Assembly (NCBI GenBank): GCA_944472135.2
Contig: OX235270.1
Span: 121,969,842 to 122,033,841, forward strand
DNA: 64,000 nucleotides
Direction of reading: 5' to 3'
Source: Trichobilharzia regenti
Lineage: Eukaryota > Platyhelminthes > Trematoda > Strigeidida > Schistosomatidae
Both the position numbers and the translations under genes were made by a program. The first letter of the stretch is position 1; each line of letters starts with the position of its first letter. Under the pieces are notes generated by a model. It searched no databases. It was not told the DNA's origin and worked only from the letters and a program-made list of their open reading frames with translations. This document shows positions 44,327 through 55,153 of the stretch, piece after piece.

Positions 44327-45673
44327 TTAGGACTGAAAAATGTTAGAAGATTGTGGCTGACCGGATGTTTGAGATGAGCTGGGTGACTGGAGAGGGGAGG
44401 AGAATGGTGATTGACCGGATGTTTGAGATGATCTGGGTGACTGTTGAGAGGAGGAGAATGGTGATTGACCGGATGTTTGAGATGAGCTGGGTGACTGTTG
44501 AGAGGAGGAGAATGGTGATTGACCAGATGTTTGAGATGAGCTGGGTGACTGTTGAGAGGAGGAGAATGGTGATTGACCAGATGTTTGAGATGAGCTGGGT
44601 GACTGGAGAGGGGAGGAGAATGGTGATTGACCAGATGTTTGAGATGAGCTGGGTGACTGGAGAGGGGAGGAGAATGGTGATTGACCGGATGATTGAGACG
44701 AGCTGGGTGACTGGAGAGGGGAGGAGAATGGTGATTGACCGGATGATTGAGACGAGCCGGCTGACTGTTGAGAGGAGGAGAATGGTGATTGACCAGATGT
44801 TTGAGACGAGCTGGGTGACTGTTGAGAGGAGGAGAATGGTGATTGACCGGATGATTGAGACGAGCTGGGTGACTGTTGAGAGGAGGAGAATGGTGATTGA
44901 CCGGATGATTGAGACGAGCCGGCTGACTGTTGAGAGGAGGAGAATGGTGATTGACCGGATGTTTGAGATGAGCTGGGTGACTGTTGAGAGGAGGAGAATG
45001 GTGATTGACCGGATGATTGAGACGAGCCGGCTGACTGTTGAGAGGAGGAGAATGGTGATTGACCAGATGTTTGAGATGAGCTGGGTGACTGGAGAGGGGA
45101 GGAGAATGGTGATTGACCGGATGTTTGAGATGAGCTGGGTGACTGGAGAGGGGAGGAGAATGGTGATTGACCAGATGTTTGAGATGAGCTGGGTGACTGG
45201 AGAGGGGAGGAGAATGGTGATTGACCGGATGATTGAGACGAGCCGGCTGACTGTTGAGAGGAGGAGAATGGTGATTGACCGGATGTTTGAGACGAGCTCG
45301 GTGGCTTAGCATCACTTGGTGGTGGTGAGTTTGGAAACTGTGAGTCATCTGATTGTTGTTGGTTTTGTTGTTCACTCATTTGTGACTGACTGTAACTCCC
45401 TGATCCCGAAGTCTGTGATGGACCATTATTATTTGAACCAGTTTTGGGCGGAAACTGAGCTGAATACCCTTTGTCACCTGATTTCTTTCCTCCACTTTGA
45501 AACTGATACTGGAATGAGAAACCAGATGACTGCGTGAGCTGTCTCAAAATTTCTTGAAGTTTATCGAGGAGTTCTTGAATATCACTTGTTTGTGATACTG
45601 TTACAGTTTGTTGCGGCATAGCAATGCATTGAAGGCATAACAATGAAGAAAAAACAATTGAGAATTTTGTCAT
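44327..45673 (-). CDS. Secreted Ser/Gln/Pro-rich 18-residue-repeat protein
   Basis: A single-exon frame of 448 residues from the second ATG at 45673. The first ATG (45682) is lost in the duplicated copy at 35197 while the second is kept, so the second is preferred. A signal peptide (MTKFSIVFSSLLCLQCIA) is followed by an amphipathic helix-like part (SDIQELLDKLQEILRQLTQ), a Gln/Phe alternating stretch (FSFQYQFQSG), a Gly/Ser/Asn/Gln-rich linker, then 17 copies and a partial copy of an 18-residue unit (SSSQTSGQSPFSS with variable SQQ/PLQ). It ends SNIFQS. No Cys follows the signal peptide. TATA box at 45769-45778 and AATAAA at 44231-44236 frame it. The family is unknown to me; secretion is well supported. 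Confidence 0.78.
   Translation of the reverse strand: MTKFSIVFSSLLCLQCIAMPQQTVTVSQTSDIQELLDKLQEILRQLTQSSGFSFQYQFQSGGKKSGDKGYSAQFPPKTGSNNNGPSQTSGSGSYSQSQMSEQQNQQQSDDSQFPNSPPPSDAKPPSSSQTSGQSPFSSSQQSAGSSQSSGQSPFSSPLQSPSSSQTSGQSPFSSPLQSPSSSQTSGQSPFSSPLQSPSSSQTSGQSPFSSSQQSAGSSQSSGQSPFSSSQQSPSSSQTSGQSPFSSSQQSAGSSQSSGQSPFSSSQQSPSSSQSSGQSPFSSSQQSPSSSQTSGQSPFSSSQQSAGSSQSSGQSPFSSPLQSPSSSQSSGQSPFSSPLQSPSSSQTSGQSPFSSPLQSPSSSQTSGQSPFSSSQQSPSSSQTSGQSPFSSSQQSPSSSQTSGQSPFSSSQQSPRSSQTSGQSPFSSPLQSPSSSQTSGQPQSSNIFQS
44345..45309 (-). repeat. 54-bp tandem repeat array (17 units plus a partial)
   Basis: Every unit is exactly 54 bp (18 codons). Two positions toggle between alternatives: SSQQS versus SPLQS, and PSSSQTS versus AGSSQSS. 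Units with shared variants occur in runs, showing that short blocks of units were copied together. Because the period is divisible by three and stops are absent, long antisense and off-frame ORFs appear across the array; these are artefacts. Confidence 0.92.
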
Positions 45674-45768
45674 AACCAACATGCTCCTGTCTCAATCAAT
45701 TGCGAAGATTTCATCCACTAAATCGCATATATTTCAGCGCTAAATAAATTTCACAGTGTCACTTCTCA

Positions 45769-45778
45769 GCTATTTATA
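45769..45778 (-). promoter_or_regulatory. TATA box of the 18-residue-repeat gene
   Basis: Minus-strand TATAAATAGC about 100 bp before the ATG at 45673; identical to the element at 30620-30629 before the other secreted repeat gene. In the duplicated stub the core is changed to TATAAGTAGT. Confidence 0.6.
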
Positions 45779-46525
45779 CTCGTCATGATTATTAGACTGA
45801 TCTGAATTAGGCCTTTGCAATCATTTCAACTGTATCTAAAATTGTCATGATTTAGTCAATCTCATCTCTCGTAATCGAATCACGTTTAGACTTCACTGAG
45901 TGCAGATTATTTATCATTCAAGTCAATCATGTGTTAATGATAATTTTTGACACGTTTTATTCTGTCTAATAATTAAAAACGAAATAAACTTTTCTTAAGA
46001 TTATTTATTGCATTTATTGAAATCCACCAATGAATACTGACTGTTAATTCGAGTTCATCTGAAGATTATTTATCATGCACTACATTGTCCTTAAAAAATA
46101 GAGTGAGTTGTATAGTACGACCAGCATACAACTACGCGAGATTACACGAAATCACCATGTCTCATAGTGATACTTATCCAGTGCAACTAAACCTGATCCG
46201 ATGTCAGGTTTCAAGGTAATTAATTACGTCAGACGTCCTATTTAGTTCCTTCAAAGCTCTGAAATGCAACAGAATCGAAATGTTTGTTGTTTTAGTCTGC
46301 AACCTGGATAACTGAGTGGATGGGTCAATATTGAGTAATTAAGCCTCCAGTCGACTTTATGTTTCTGTCGAGAGAGACACTAGAGAAATCAAGTGATCAT
46401 AGAGATTTTCAGACTGGGAATCAGCGTTTGAATCTGAAGAACTGATTGTTATAATTATTGGTATTATTAATAGCTCGGAATTCAAACGAAACACAGGCCT
46501 GGAAATACACATCTGCACTTTATCT

Positions 46526-47509
46526 TGTTCCTTGTAGTCCTCGACAGGTGACTCCACGATTTCCCATAAACTACCATCTCCTCCTCACACGATCGCCTCC
46601 ATGTCATCCCCAGATGCTCAGTTCGCCGATTCCCATTTGAGTTCCACTCGAGCGATCACCTACGTTCCGCGCGTTGTCACTCAACTGTCTCCTCAGTGTG
46701 TGTCCAATCCACCTTCGTCTTCCCCAGCATTCGATTCGGTCAATAGTCTGTCGGATGACTGTTTGTCGTCAGAGTCCCTCGTCGCCAGTCCTCCCTCGAT
46801 CGCCATCTGGTCTTCAATATGGAGGTTGTGAAGGAAGCTGTTGATGAGAGTTTGAAGACTGTGGAAAATGCTTTACGTGACTCGCAATCCATGTCTCTGA
46901 TCCACATAGAAGAAGAACTGACTGACCTAATACTGATGTTGAAAAGTTGAGTCTTGCTAAGTGCATCAGATTTCCAGCCTGGTTTCAGATTAGTGAATGT
47001 CTGTCTTGCTTCTCCAGTCCTCGTTGGCTTTGACTTCCTCATCTATATCACCTGTAGTTGAGACGATGACGCCCATCTAAGTGGAGAGTGACTTCCTGTA
47101 GACTTGTCGCGCAGACAGTGATTTGTGCTTGTTGTTGTTTGTCGTTGTTGCTGTTGGTCGGTGGATGTCCTCACCACCACCGTTTTCTCTATATCCATTT
47201 GAAGTCCTGTCTTTTCTCGCGGCCGATTCTAACAACCTCTTGATTTTCGTCTGTGAGTCTTCGAGTTTGTGTGACACTAGACGACAAAAGTCACCCACGA
47301 TGTGGACATGTCTTCTAGAGTCTTCTTATCGGTTCAACATATTCCTGTGTTCTTGGTCCCCCGTCTCGTCACCGTCTCCCTCATGATCCAGTCCACCTTG
47401 ATGAAGAATATCATCGGTGATAATAGGAAGCCTTGTTCTACTACTTTAGAGGCCTCTGTGTGTTTTCTGTTGTGGATTACTTGATATGTGGCATCATTCT
47501 ATAAGCAGA
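46526..47509 (-). mobile_element. RTE-like LINE 3' relic (in duplication A2)
   Basis: Same relic as 36050-37033, carried by the segmental duplication. Blocks SHKLEDSQTKIKRLLESAA (47298-47077) and FTTSILKTRW (47042-46740) are retained with the same breaks, so it decayed before the duplication. Confidence 0.75.
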
Positions 47510-48383
47510 TGTTGAATGAATTTCATCAGTGTTTGTGTCTCTCAGCAGCGTTGAAGTACTTTAACTGTTTCTCAGTACATTGAAAATATTTAGTTCTTTT
47601 GGTAAATTGTAACAGAGAATGGAATAAAAGATTATTATTTTCACAATGAATGGTGAACGCCACACTCATTGCAAATATTTTGTCATTTCTATAGTACACT
47701 GTTATCTAATTATAATCTATGTCGTCTTGAATGTATTCACACATACGCTATCCTCAGTTAACTAATCAAATAGGAAAAGAATCTATGCTAATAATTAAAT
47801 ATTGCGCATTCCGGCTACACTAGTGCCTTTTAAATATGAAATCATTAGGTTACTTATGATCAGCTGCTAGGTGAAACGGGAATTTTAAAGACTGCATATA
47901 CAATAAAGTACGATAGATACAATATTCGGATATCTATAGTCTCAGGTGATTTTATGTCCTATGTCTCTACCATAAAGATAAACACAGCCTGGAAATAATA
48001 ATAATAATAATAAAGCAGAGTAGTTAGACGTCTAGAGTAGATGTACTATCGTGTTATTTTTTACAAACGACTAGTTACTTAATCTTACCACGTGGTAGAG
48101 TAAAATGGAAAATTTCTACAAAGAGTATTTTTAAATTATAGTTCAGTCTTTAATAAAGAAAGTATGTCCTCAATACATATTCTTCCGTGTGTATTTACCA
48201 GCTTAGCCGCTTTTGTAGGAAGAGGTAAACAGACAGTGCGTTGCGCATGGATACGACAACATATTCCAGCGCGGTTGTATGAGGGCCGAAGGAAGTTCTG
48301 ATTTTCTCCATTCAGCTGATGTTGACACTTAGTTTTGTACTGTCTACTGAGTCCACTCACATCGACCGCGTTTTCCACGCTTG
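47510..48383. other. Intergenic, no gene recognised
   Basis: AT-rich DNA containing a short (AAT)n run at about 47996-48014. No frame of interest; the RTE element's 3' end begins at its right edge. Confidence 0.4.
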
Positions 48384-51300
48384 TTATTATTGCTCCCTTG
48401 AGTTCCTAGTGGAACATAGGGCTTCAACTGCACGCCTCCATTTGCTTCTGCCTTCTGCTGTACTTTTCGCCTGCATCCATGTTAGTCCATATTCTTTCAG
48501 CTCCTCTTCACACGATCTCCTCCATGTCACCCTTGCACTGACGTCCCACACGCCGCTTCCCTTTCGGGTTCCACTCGAGGGCCTGACGCGCGATGTCACC
48601 CAGAGGTCTCCTCAGCGAGTGTCCGATCCATCTCCACTTTCTCCTGCATATTTGTTGGACGATTGGTTCTTGCTTTGTTTGTTCCCATAATTCCTTGTTG
48701 GTGATTCTTTCCGGCCATCTGATCTTCAGTATAGAGCGAAGACAGTTGTTAATAAAGGTCTGCAACCCTTTGGAAATATTCTTTGTGACCCACCCGCCAA
48801 GTTTCTGATCCGTATAGAAGAACTGACTTGACGTTTGTATTGAAAATCCGAATTTTGTTGGTTATGCTGAGTGACGAAGATTTCCAGATTGATTTCAGGC
48901 TGATGAATGTGTTTCTCGCCTTCCCGATTCTTGCTCGATTTGACATCCTCGTTCGCTCCTCCTGTAGTTGAGACAATGCTCCCTAGATAAGTGAATGAAG
49001 TAACCTCTTTCAAATCCCTCCCGTTGATGGTGATTGACGTTGGATGTTGTTGCTGTTGTTGGTTGGTTATTTTCATAACCTCCGTCTTGTCTATGTTCAC
49101 CTGGAGTCCTGTCTTCGCCGGCTGCTTCTTCGACCAGTTTGTCGGTTTTCGCTTGTAAGTCTTCGATTGTGTGTGACATCAAACATAATTCATCCACTCG
49201 CGAAATCCAGGTCTTCTAGGTTCTTCACGTCGGTCCAGGATATTCCTGTCTTCTCGTTTCCCACTGTCTGACGCATAATCCAGTCCACCACAATTAGGAA
49301 TATCATTGGTGATAGATAATAAGCACCCTTGTCTGACTCCTGTGTTTACTCCAAACGCCTCGCTGAGTCTTCCGTTGTGGATCACTTGACATGTGCCGTT
49401 GTCGTACAGCTGTTGAATAAGGTTGATGAATATTTGGGGTACGCCGTAGTACTCGAGTAATTTCCAAATTACTTCACGGTCAACGCTGTCGAAGGCCTTC
49501 TCAAAGTCTATAAAGTTGAGGTAGAGGTTTGATTGCCATTCCATGCTTTGTTCGATGATGATGCGTAGAGTTGCAATTTGGTCAGTACATGATTTGCCTT
49601 TCCTGAATCCAGCTTGTTCTGGTCGGAGTTCTGTCTCCAGTGCGTCCTTTAATCTCTCCAGGATGATGCGACTCAGGATTTTACTTGGCGTCGACAGGAG
49701 CATGATTCCTCGCCAGTTCTTGCAGAGTGGGCCTAAGTCGCCCTTCTTTGGTAGTTTCACGAGGTAACCTTTCCTCCAGTCAGTAGGCACCTTTCCCTCC
49801 TTCCAGACCTTTTGCAATAATGGAGTCAGCATATTTGCTGCGGTCTCTGGGTCCGCTTTCAGTGCTTCAGGGGGTATTCCATCTGGTCCGGCTGCTTTTC
49901 CAGCTTTCAGAAACTTGATTGCGTTCAAGACTTCAGCTCTCGTTGGAGGATTGGTGTCAACTTGCAGTTGTGTGCGCGCTGTTGTTGGTATTTCTGGACG
50001 GGTTGCAGGTGATGGTCGGTTCAAGAGTCCTTTGAAGTGATCCGCCCATTGTTTAATCTGTTTTTCTTCCTTGGTAATTGGGTTCCCTTGGCTGTCTTTT
50101 ATAGGTTTCGCTTGTGTTGGTCTCTTCCCGGATAGAGATTTGGTTATCTGATATAGTGTCCTCAGGTCCCTTTTGCCTGCTGCCTTCTCAGCTTCAGTGG
50201 CGAGGTTGTCGTAGAATCGTCTTTTGTCCTTCCTAGCACTCTTCTTCACTTCTTTGTCCAGTGCTGTGTAAGTTGAGCTCATCGTCTTCTTCTCCTGTCC
50301 GTCCTTGCATTGAATCATTTTCTCTTTCACCATTCTCCTCTCTTCTATTAATTTCCAAGTGTCCGTTGAGAGCCATTCCTTGTCTTGTCTCTTCTTTCTT
50401 CCTAGAACCGTTGAACACGTTTCGTTGAGAATCGCCTTCAGAGACTTCCAATGTTCTTCCACGCATGATTCTTCAGTGATGTCGCGTAGTGTTTCCTGCT
50501 TTGCTCTGACAGTTGCAGTGAAAGTGTCCTTCAGTAATTGAGTGTTGAACTTGCATTGTGGCCTATCCCCAGCTATCCTCGAGGCTTTTAGTTTCACCTT
50601 GAAAGTCCCTTGTACTAGATAGTGGTCTGAACCCACATCTGCTCCTCTCCTTGACCTTGTGTCCAGTAGGCTCCGTCTCCACTTTCTTGAAATTGAGATG
50701 AAGTCTATTTGGTTTTTGGTGTTTCCATCTGGTGAAATCCATGTCGTCTTGTGTATATCCTTGTGTTTGAACACACTACCGCCAATCACCAAATCATTGA
50801 AGGCGCAGAAGTCTGAGAAGAGTTCACCATTGTCGTTCATTTCACCGAGGGCCTCACGACCCATGGTGAGTTCTCTTCCTGTGTTGTCTCCTCCCAGCTT
50901 CGCATTCATGTCGCCCATCAGGATTTTGATATCGCCATTTGGGACGTTGTCCATTATTGCTTGTAGTTGTCTGTAGAACGCCTCCTTCTTCTCTTGTTCT
51001 GAGACGTTTGTAGGCGCATAGCATTGAATGACTGTAACTTTCCTTCCTTTTGAGTTGAACCTGGCTGTCATTATCCCTGCATGAGAGCTTTGGTTGCTGT
51101 TGGTGACATCATGATGGCCACTCCCTCGGTGTGCTCATGGTTGTCCTCTGGATGGCCGGAAAAGATTACTGTCTCTCCAGTAGGTAGTTGGCACCTTCCA
51201 GTTCCGTTCCATCTGCTCTCGCAGATTCCCAACACTTCTATTCTGTACCTTCTCATTTCTGCGGCTATCTGGGCAGCCTTTCCAGTTTCGTACATTGTAC

Positions 51301-51555
51301 GAACATTCCAGGTACCCATCCTTACTTTTGCTTTCATCGAAAGAAGGCACATCGGCTGACTGGCTTCCCGAAGTGCTTTCACCAGCCTGCGTCATTTCAC
51401 TTCCCCGATTCCAGCGATAAATAGGGCTATTGTTTATGTTTTTGGAATTTTTTATATATTTATTCGTTGAATTTTCTGTGGCGATTTGTTTGCTTTTCAG
51501 GGGTGGAGTTGCTAGCACCACGCCACAACCCTGCCTCTTTACCCGGGCTTGGGAC
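48384..51555 (-). mobile_element. RTE-like LINE (SR2/Perere type), near full length
   Basis: About 3.2 kb, the best RTE copy in the window. Reading on the minus strand: a 5' leader (about 51555-51385), the endonuclease N-terminus (51382-51071), endonuclease rest plus reverse transcriptase (51071-49179), then the C-terminal region in three frames (49197-48508). The 3' end is a short AAT tail at about 48384-48400. All other RTE pieces here (1-422, 4984-7468, 36050-37033, 46526-47509, 57875-58326) match parts of it. Only a few frameshifts separate the parts, so it is a fairly young but dead copy. Confidence 0.88.
49179..51382 (-). pseudogene. RTE endonuclease-reverse transcriptase, frameshifted
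   Basis: The APE-type endonuclease starts MGTWNVRTMYETGKAAQIA and EVLGICESRWNGTG (51382-51071). The frame then changes, with some residues missing before MTARFNSKGR. It continues DIKILMGDMNAKLGG (catalytic D and N), QIDFISISRKW and GSDHYLV (SDH block). The reverse transcriptase carries GKAAGPDGIPPEALKA, NWRGIMLLSTPSKIL, QAGFRKGKSCTDQI, LNFIDFEKAFDSVDREVIWK (first catalytic Asp) and NTGVRQGCLLS, where the frame shifts again. The catalytic Asp pair would lie after this shift and is not read in the main frame. Downstream frames at 49197-48508 hold the C-terminal domain. Confidence 0.85.
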
Positions 51556-51845
51556 TAGGTAGAAAACTAGTAAGCTAGTATCTGGCAACGTTGTTTTCCA
51601 CGCAACCAAATTGTTAAAATGGAGAGACTTGGGCTGTTCATGAACTGATGAATGTTATTTCAGTAGTTTAAAACCTTGTCTATAATAAAAAAAACACTGT
51701 CGTAACGTATTGTTTTTCCAGTTATCTTATTTACTTTCCATCCGTTTGTTGATTTTACAAATGATTCTGTGCATTATACAACCTGCTTCGTTATCATTTG
51801 CTGTTTAACTATGACAGTGATGACACATATTTTTATCGGAATCAA

Positions 51846-51985
51846 TATTATTATTATTATTATTATTATTATTACGAGTTGACCTCATTTGGAGAGGCAC
51901 TGGAAAACCTGAGAGTACTGGGCGTTGTTCCACCCTAGTTTCGGAATCGTCATCACTACGCGCCCGTTGGGGTTTGAACCCTGTA
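51846..51985 (-). mobile_element. Sm-alpha-like SINE remnant with (AAT)n tail
   Basis: On the minus strand: a B-box-like gggttcaaacccc (near 51970-51982), then a hammerhead-like stretch (gtgatgacgattccgaaac) and cagtactct shared with 37730-37745, then a run of about ten AAT units (51846-51876). The tail is the same trinucleotide used by the RTE LINEs here. The head is truncated. Confidence 0.6.
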
Positions 51986-52428
51986 AATCAACACCTGATA
52001 TTATGTTTTATTTTATTTTGTATTTCTGCACATGATATTGTATTCAAGAAATTATGTGTACGCGAATACACACCTTGACAATGAATTCGTCGTAAAGAGT
52101 CGCTTCGTTGAATACTGTGTAAAAGCTGATAGATAGTCTTTGAGCAAAGTGTATGCTTCCTACTTTGTCTTAAAATTATGTTCACTGATCATACCTATGA
52201 TCATGCTGTTTTACACCTAATTAACATTATACAAGTAGTCTACACCTTTTCATATTCTACTGAATTAAATGAAATAAGCCTATTCCATTAAACTTACGGT
52301 ATAAATGTTTAGGTTACTCCGAAGGTTTACAAAATGACTTAAAACTATGACAGGAAATAAGATTTTTCACCTGCTAATCACTCAAATATCTTTGAAATAA
52401 CTTAATAACATTGAACTATCTACAAGTA

Positions 52429-52429
<1 letters not shown>

Positions 52430-52502
<73 letters not shown>
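52430..52502. repeat. (TA)n microsatellite, about 73 bp
   Basis: Uninterrupted alternating TA of about 36 units, likely highly polymorphic. Confidence 0.97.
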
Positions 52503-52506
<4 letters not shown>

Positions 52507-52849
52507 CATGAAAGCATTAGAAATATTTTAATATAAATTTACCGGAAGTCGCATACTGACTAAAGAGCTAACCAACCAGTTATGATAATTATTTTTCACT
52601 TAAATGCCTGGAAGTGCTTATTCTTTTAGCCATCAACTGATATGTTGTTGTTTATCTAAAACACGACTGCATTAGAAGAATGGTGTTTTTTCTTTTACAA
52701 ACTAGATTTAATTTATAATATTTAACAGTCTTTCTTAAATGTTCAACATCTGAAGATCAATGAAAATTTGAATGAGAAATAAATTAACCTACATAAGACT
52801 TATCAAACCATGTCAATTAAAATTAAAATTTATATGTGTCTTATTGTAA

Positions 52850-55153
52850 TCAGAATGAAAAGTAGTTGTCACAGAAACTTCTGAACAATTTGACAAAATA
52901 AGAATTTCTTTCTGTTAGTAATTTAGAATTCTTACATGATTTATAAAGATCCACTATAAATGCTTTATTCCATTGAAATGAAGAAGTCAAATGATCTCGC
53001 AACTGATGACATTCTTCAGTAGAACATTTATCGTCTCCCATACTACTGAAAGAATTAACTAAACCATCATTAATTTCATTATGCGGGAAAAAGTTTGCAA
53101 AGACTGAAAAAATATCACGAATGAAACTAAAAGGATTCGGAACTTGGCTGGAAGAAATATTCAAAGAGGAAACAGAAGAAGGCCTCACACCAACAGTTGG
53201 CATTAAACCAGAAAAATTGCGATTATTACGAATTAGACTAAATACAAGTAGGTAAATGGCAGATTTCGAAGAATGTGAAATGTTTCCGAAGAGAGAAACC
53301 AAAGAAAATGTGTCGTTCAGAATAGAAGCATTAATCATATCAGTAAAATTGCAGACTGCTGATCGTTGTGAGTTGTGAGATGGTGTTTCTCCGACTGGCG
53401 ATGCGTTCATCTGGTGAGGAGGTGGATTCATCCCGTCTACATCGGGACCGAGAACTGGAATCATGGGAAGTGGTCCCGGTTGTTGTGAGTTGTGAGATGG
53501 TGGTTGTCCGACTGGCGATGCGTTCATCTGGTGAGGAGGTGGATTCATCCCGTCTACATCGGGACCGAGAACTGGAATCATGGGAAGTGGTCCCGGTTGT
53601 TGTGAGTTGTGAGATGGTGGTTGTCCGACTGGTGATGCGTTCATCTGGTGAGGAGGTGGATTCATCCCGTCTACATCGGGACCGAGAACTGGAATCATGG
53701 GAAGTGGTCCCGGTTGTTGTGAGTTGTGAGATGGTGGTTGTCCGACTGGCGATGCGTTCATCTGGTGAGGAGGTGGATTCATCCCGTCTACATCGGGACC
53801 GAGAACTGGAATCATGGGAAAGGGTCCCGGTTGTTGTGAGTTGTGAGATGGTGGTTGTCCGACTGGCGATGCGTTCATCTGGTGAGGAGGTGGATTCATC
53901 CCGTCTACATCGGGACCGAGAACTGGAATCATGGGAAGTGGTCCCGGTTGTTGAGAGTTGTGAGATGGTGGTTGTCCGACTGGCGATGCGTTCATCTGGT
54001 GAGGAGGTGGATTCATCCCGTCTACATCGGGACCGAGAACTGGAATCATGGGAAGTGGTCCCGGTTGTTGTGAGTTGTGAGATGGTGGTTGTCCGACTGG
54101 CGATGCGTTCATCTGGTGAGGAGGTGGATTCATCCCGTCTACATCGGGACCGAGAACTGGAATCATGGGAAGTGGTCCCGGTTGTTGTGAGTTGTGAGAT
54201 GGTGGTTGTCCGACTGGCGATGCGTTCATCTGGTGAGGAGGTGGATTCATCCCGTCTACATCGGGACCGAGAACTGGAATCATGGGAAGTGGTCCCGGCT
54301 GTTGTGAGTTGTGAGATGGTGGTTGTCCGACTGGCGATGCGTTCATCTGGTGAGGAGGTGGATTCATCCCGTCTACATCGGGACCGAGAACTGGAATCAT
54401 GGGAAGTGGTCCCGGTTGTTGTGAGTTGTGAGATAGTTGATGTCCAACTGTCTTTATCGTCTTGTTTTCAATGTTTCTTTGGGTTTGTTCATTTTTGTGG
54501 ATTTCATTTTTTTCATTTTCGATTTTTTGGTGTGTTTCTGATGTGCTGATTGGTTTTTGAAGTTGCTCTTGATATATATTTGACGACTCTTTGCTTTCAT
54601 TAGTTCCACTTATTGGTTGATATATCTGCTGAGCATATTGTATTTGTGTTTGTACACGCTTTGGTTTTATATTTTGATTACTTGCATGTTGTGTTTGAAC
54701 TGCAAGTTGTTTTTGGTTTGGTCCTTGTATTTGTAATATAAATTGGTGTTGTGTTGAATTGTTATGTTCATCTAAATTCTTATTACTCTTACCTTCCATT
54801 TCTGAAGTTTCTATTTGAGATGGTTGGTTATGTGAAATTTCTCGTTGTATAGTATGCTGTAATTGTTCCAATGACTTATCAAGTATCAAAAAAGGCATTT
54901 GAAATTGACTGACTGCATCATCATCATCATCACTGCTTGGCTTTGATGCTGCTATACTCTCCACGTCTTTTTTATTCGGTATGTTATTCATATTATTTTG
55001 ACTTGAATTATTTTCTATAGATAAAGGTATTGGTAGACTGACTGAATTATTATATGTGTACATTCCACCATTAACTGACTGTCCATCAATGGATGCTGCA
55101 AGTGTAATGCTAAGAAATAGGTGAGTTGTCAACAGGATAGATATTGTTTTCAT
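52850..55153 (-). CDS. Secreted Gln/Pro-rich 39-residue-repeat protein
   Basis: The frame from ATG 55153 encodes 767 residues. An upstream in-frame ATG at 55291 would add 46 residues and bury the signal peptide, so 55153 is preferred. A signal peptide (MKTISILLTTHLFLSITLA) precedes an Asn-rich part, an acidic run (SSDDDDDAVSQFQMPF), an amphipathic part (SLEQLQHTIQREISH) and Gln-rich alternating segments (FILQIQGPNQKQLAVQ, VQTQIQYAQQIY). Then come nine copies of a 39-residue unit (SHNSQQPGPLPMIPVLGPD...). The final 165 residues are non-repetitive with about six N-X-S/T sites and five Cys, probably a folded, glycosylated domain. No family recognised. A truncated tandem copy lies at 61107-62237. 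Confidence 0.8.
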   Translation of the reverse strand: MKTISILLTTHLFLSITLAASIDGQSVNGGMYTYNNSVSLPIPLSIENNSSQNNMNNIPNKKDVESIAASKPSSDDDDDAVSQFQMPFLILDKSLEQLQHTIQREISHNQPSQIETSEMEGKSNKNLDEHNNSTQHQFILQIQGPNQKQLAVQTQHASNQNIKPKRVQTQIQYAQQIYQPISGTNESKESSNIYQEQLQKPISTSETHQKIENEKNEIHKNEQTQRNIENKTIKTVGHQLSHNSQQPGPLPMIPVLGPDVDGMNPPPHQMNASPVGQPPSHNSQQPGPLPMIPVLGPDVDGMNPPPHQMNASPVGQPPSHNSQQPGPLPMIPVLGPDVDGMNPPPHQMNASPVGQPPSHNSQQPGPLPMIPVLGPDVDGMNPPPHQMNASPVGQPPSHNSQQPGPLPMIPVLGPDVDGMNPPPHQMNASPVGQPPSHNSQQPGPFPMIPVLGPDVDGMNPPPHQMNASPVGQPPSHNSQQPGPLPMIPVLGPDVDGMNPPPHQMNASPVGQPPSHNSQQPGPLPMIPVLGPDVDGMNPPPHQMNASPVGQPPSHNSQQPGPLPMIPVLGPDVDGMNPPPHQMNASPVGETPSHNSQRSAVCNFTDMINASILNDTFSLVSLFGNISHSSKSAIYLLVFSLIRNNRNFSGLMPTVGVRPSSVSSLNISSSQVPNPFSFIRDIFSVFANFFPHNEINDGLVNSFSSMGDDKCSTEECHQLRDHLTSSFQWNKAFIVDLYKSCKNSKLLTERNSYFVKLFRSFCDNYFSF
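53370..54430 (-). repeat. 117-bp tandem repeat array (9 units)
   Basis: Nine 117-bp units (39 codons) with almost no differences: one Leu/Phe change in unit 6 (PFPM) and a few single bases. Such uniformity implies very recent expansion or continuing homogenisation. An open antisense frame of 393 codons over the array is a by-product of the stop-free period. Confidence 0.93.

Larger units (their letters stand above)
45614..47509. repeat. 1.9-kb segmental duplication, copy A2
   Basis: Partner of 35138-37033. Here it forms the intact 5' region of the secreted 18-residue-repeat gene: signal peptide, 5' UTR, TATA box and upstream DNA with an RTE relic. The presence of a functional-looking gene here and only a stub at A1 suggests A2 is the source. 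Confidence 0.9.
51560..52849. other. Intergenic, no gene recognised apart from a SINE and (TA)n
   Basis: AT-rich. It contains the SINE remnant at 51846-51985 and a long (TA)n tract near 52430-52502. The right end is the 3' flank of the 39-residue-repeat gene; no textbook AATAAA was seen close to its stop. Confidence 0.4.

Noticed and set aside
44245..45375. ORFs of 376 (minus) and 318 (plus) codons over the 18-residue array
   Set aside because: Frame shadows of the secreted gene; same reason as for the first array.
53368..54549. 393-codon plus-strand ORF over the 39-residue array
   Set aside because: Antisense shadow of a stop-free 117-bp period; a similar shadow covers 60959-61633.
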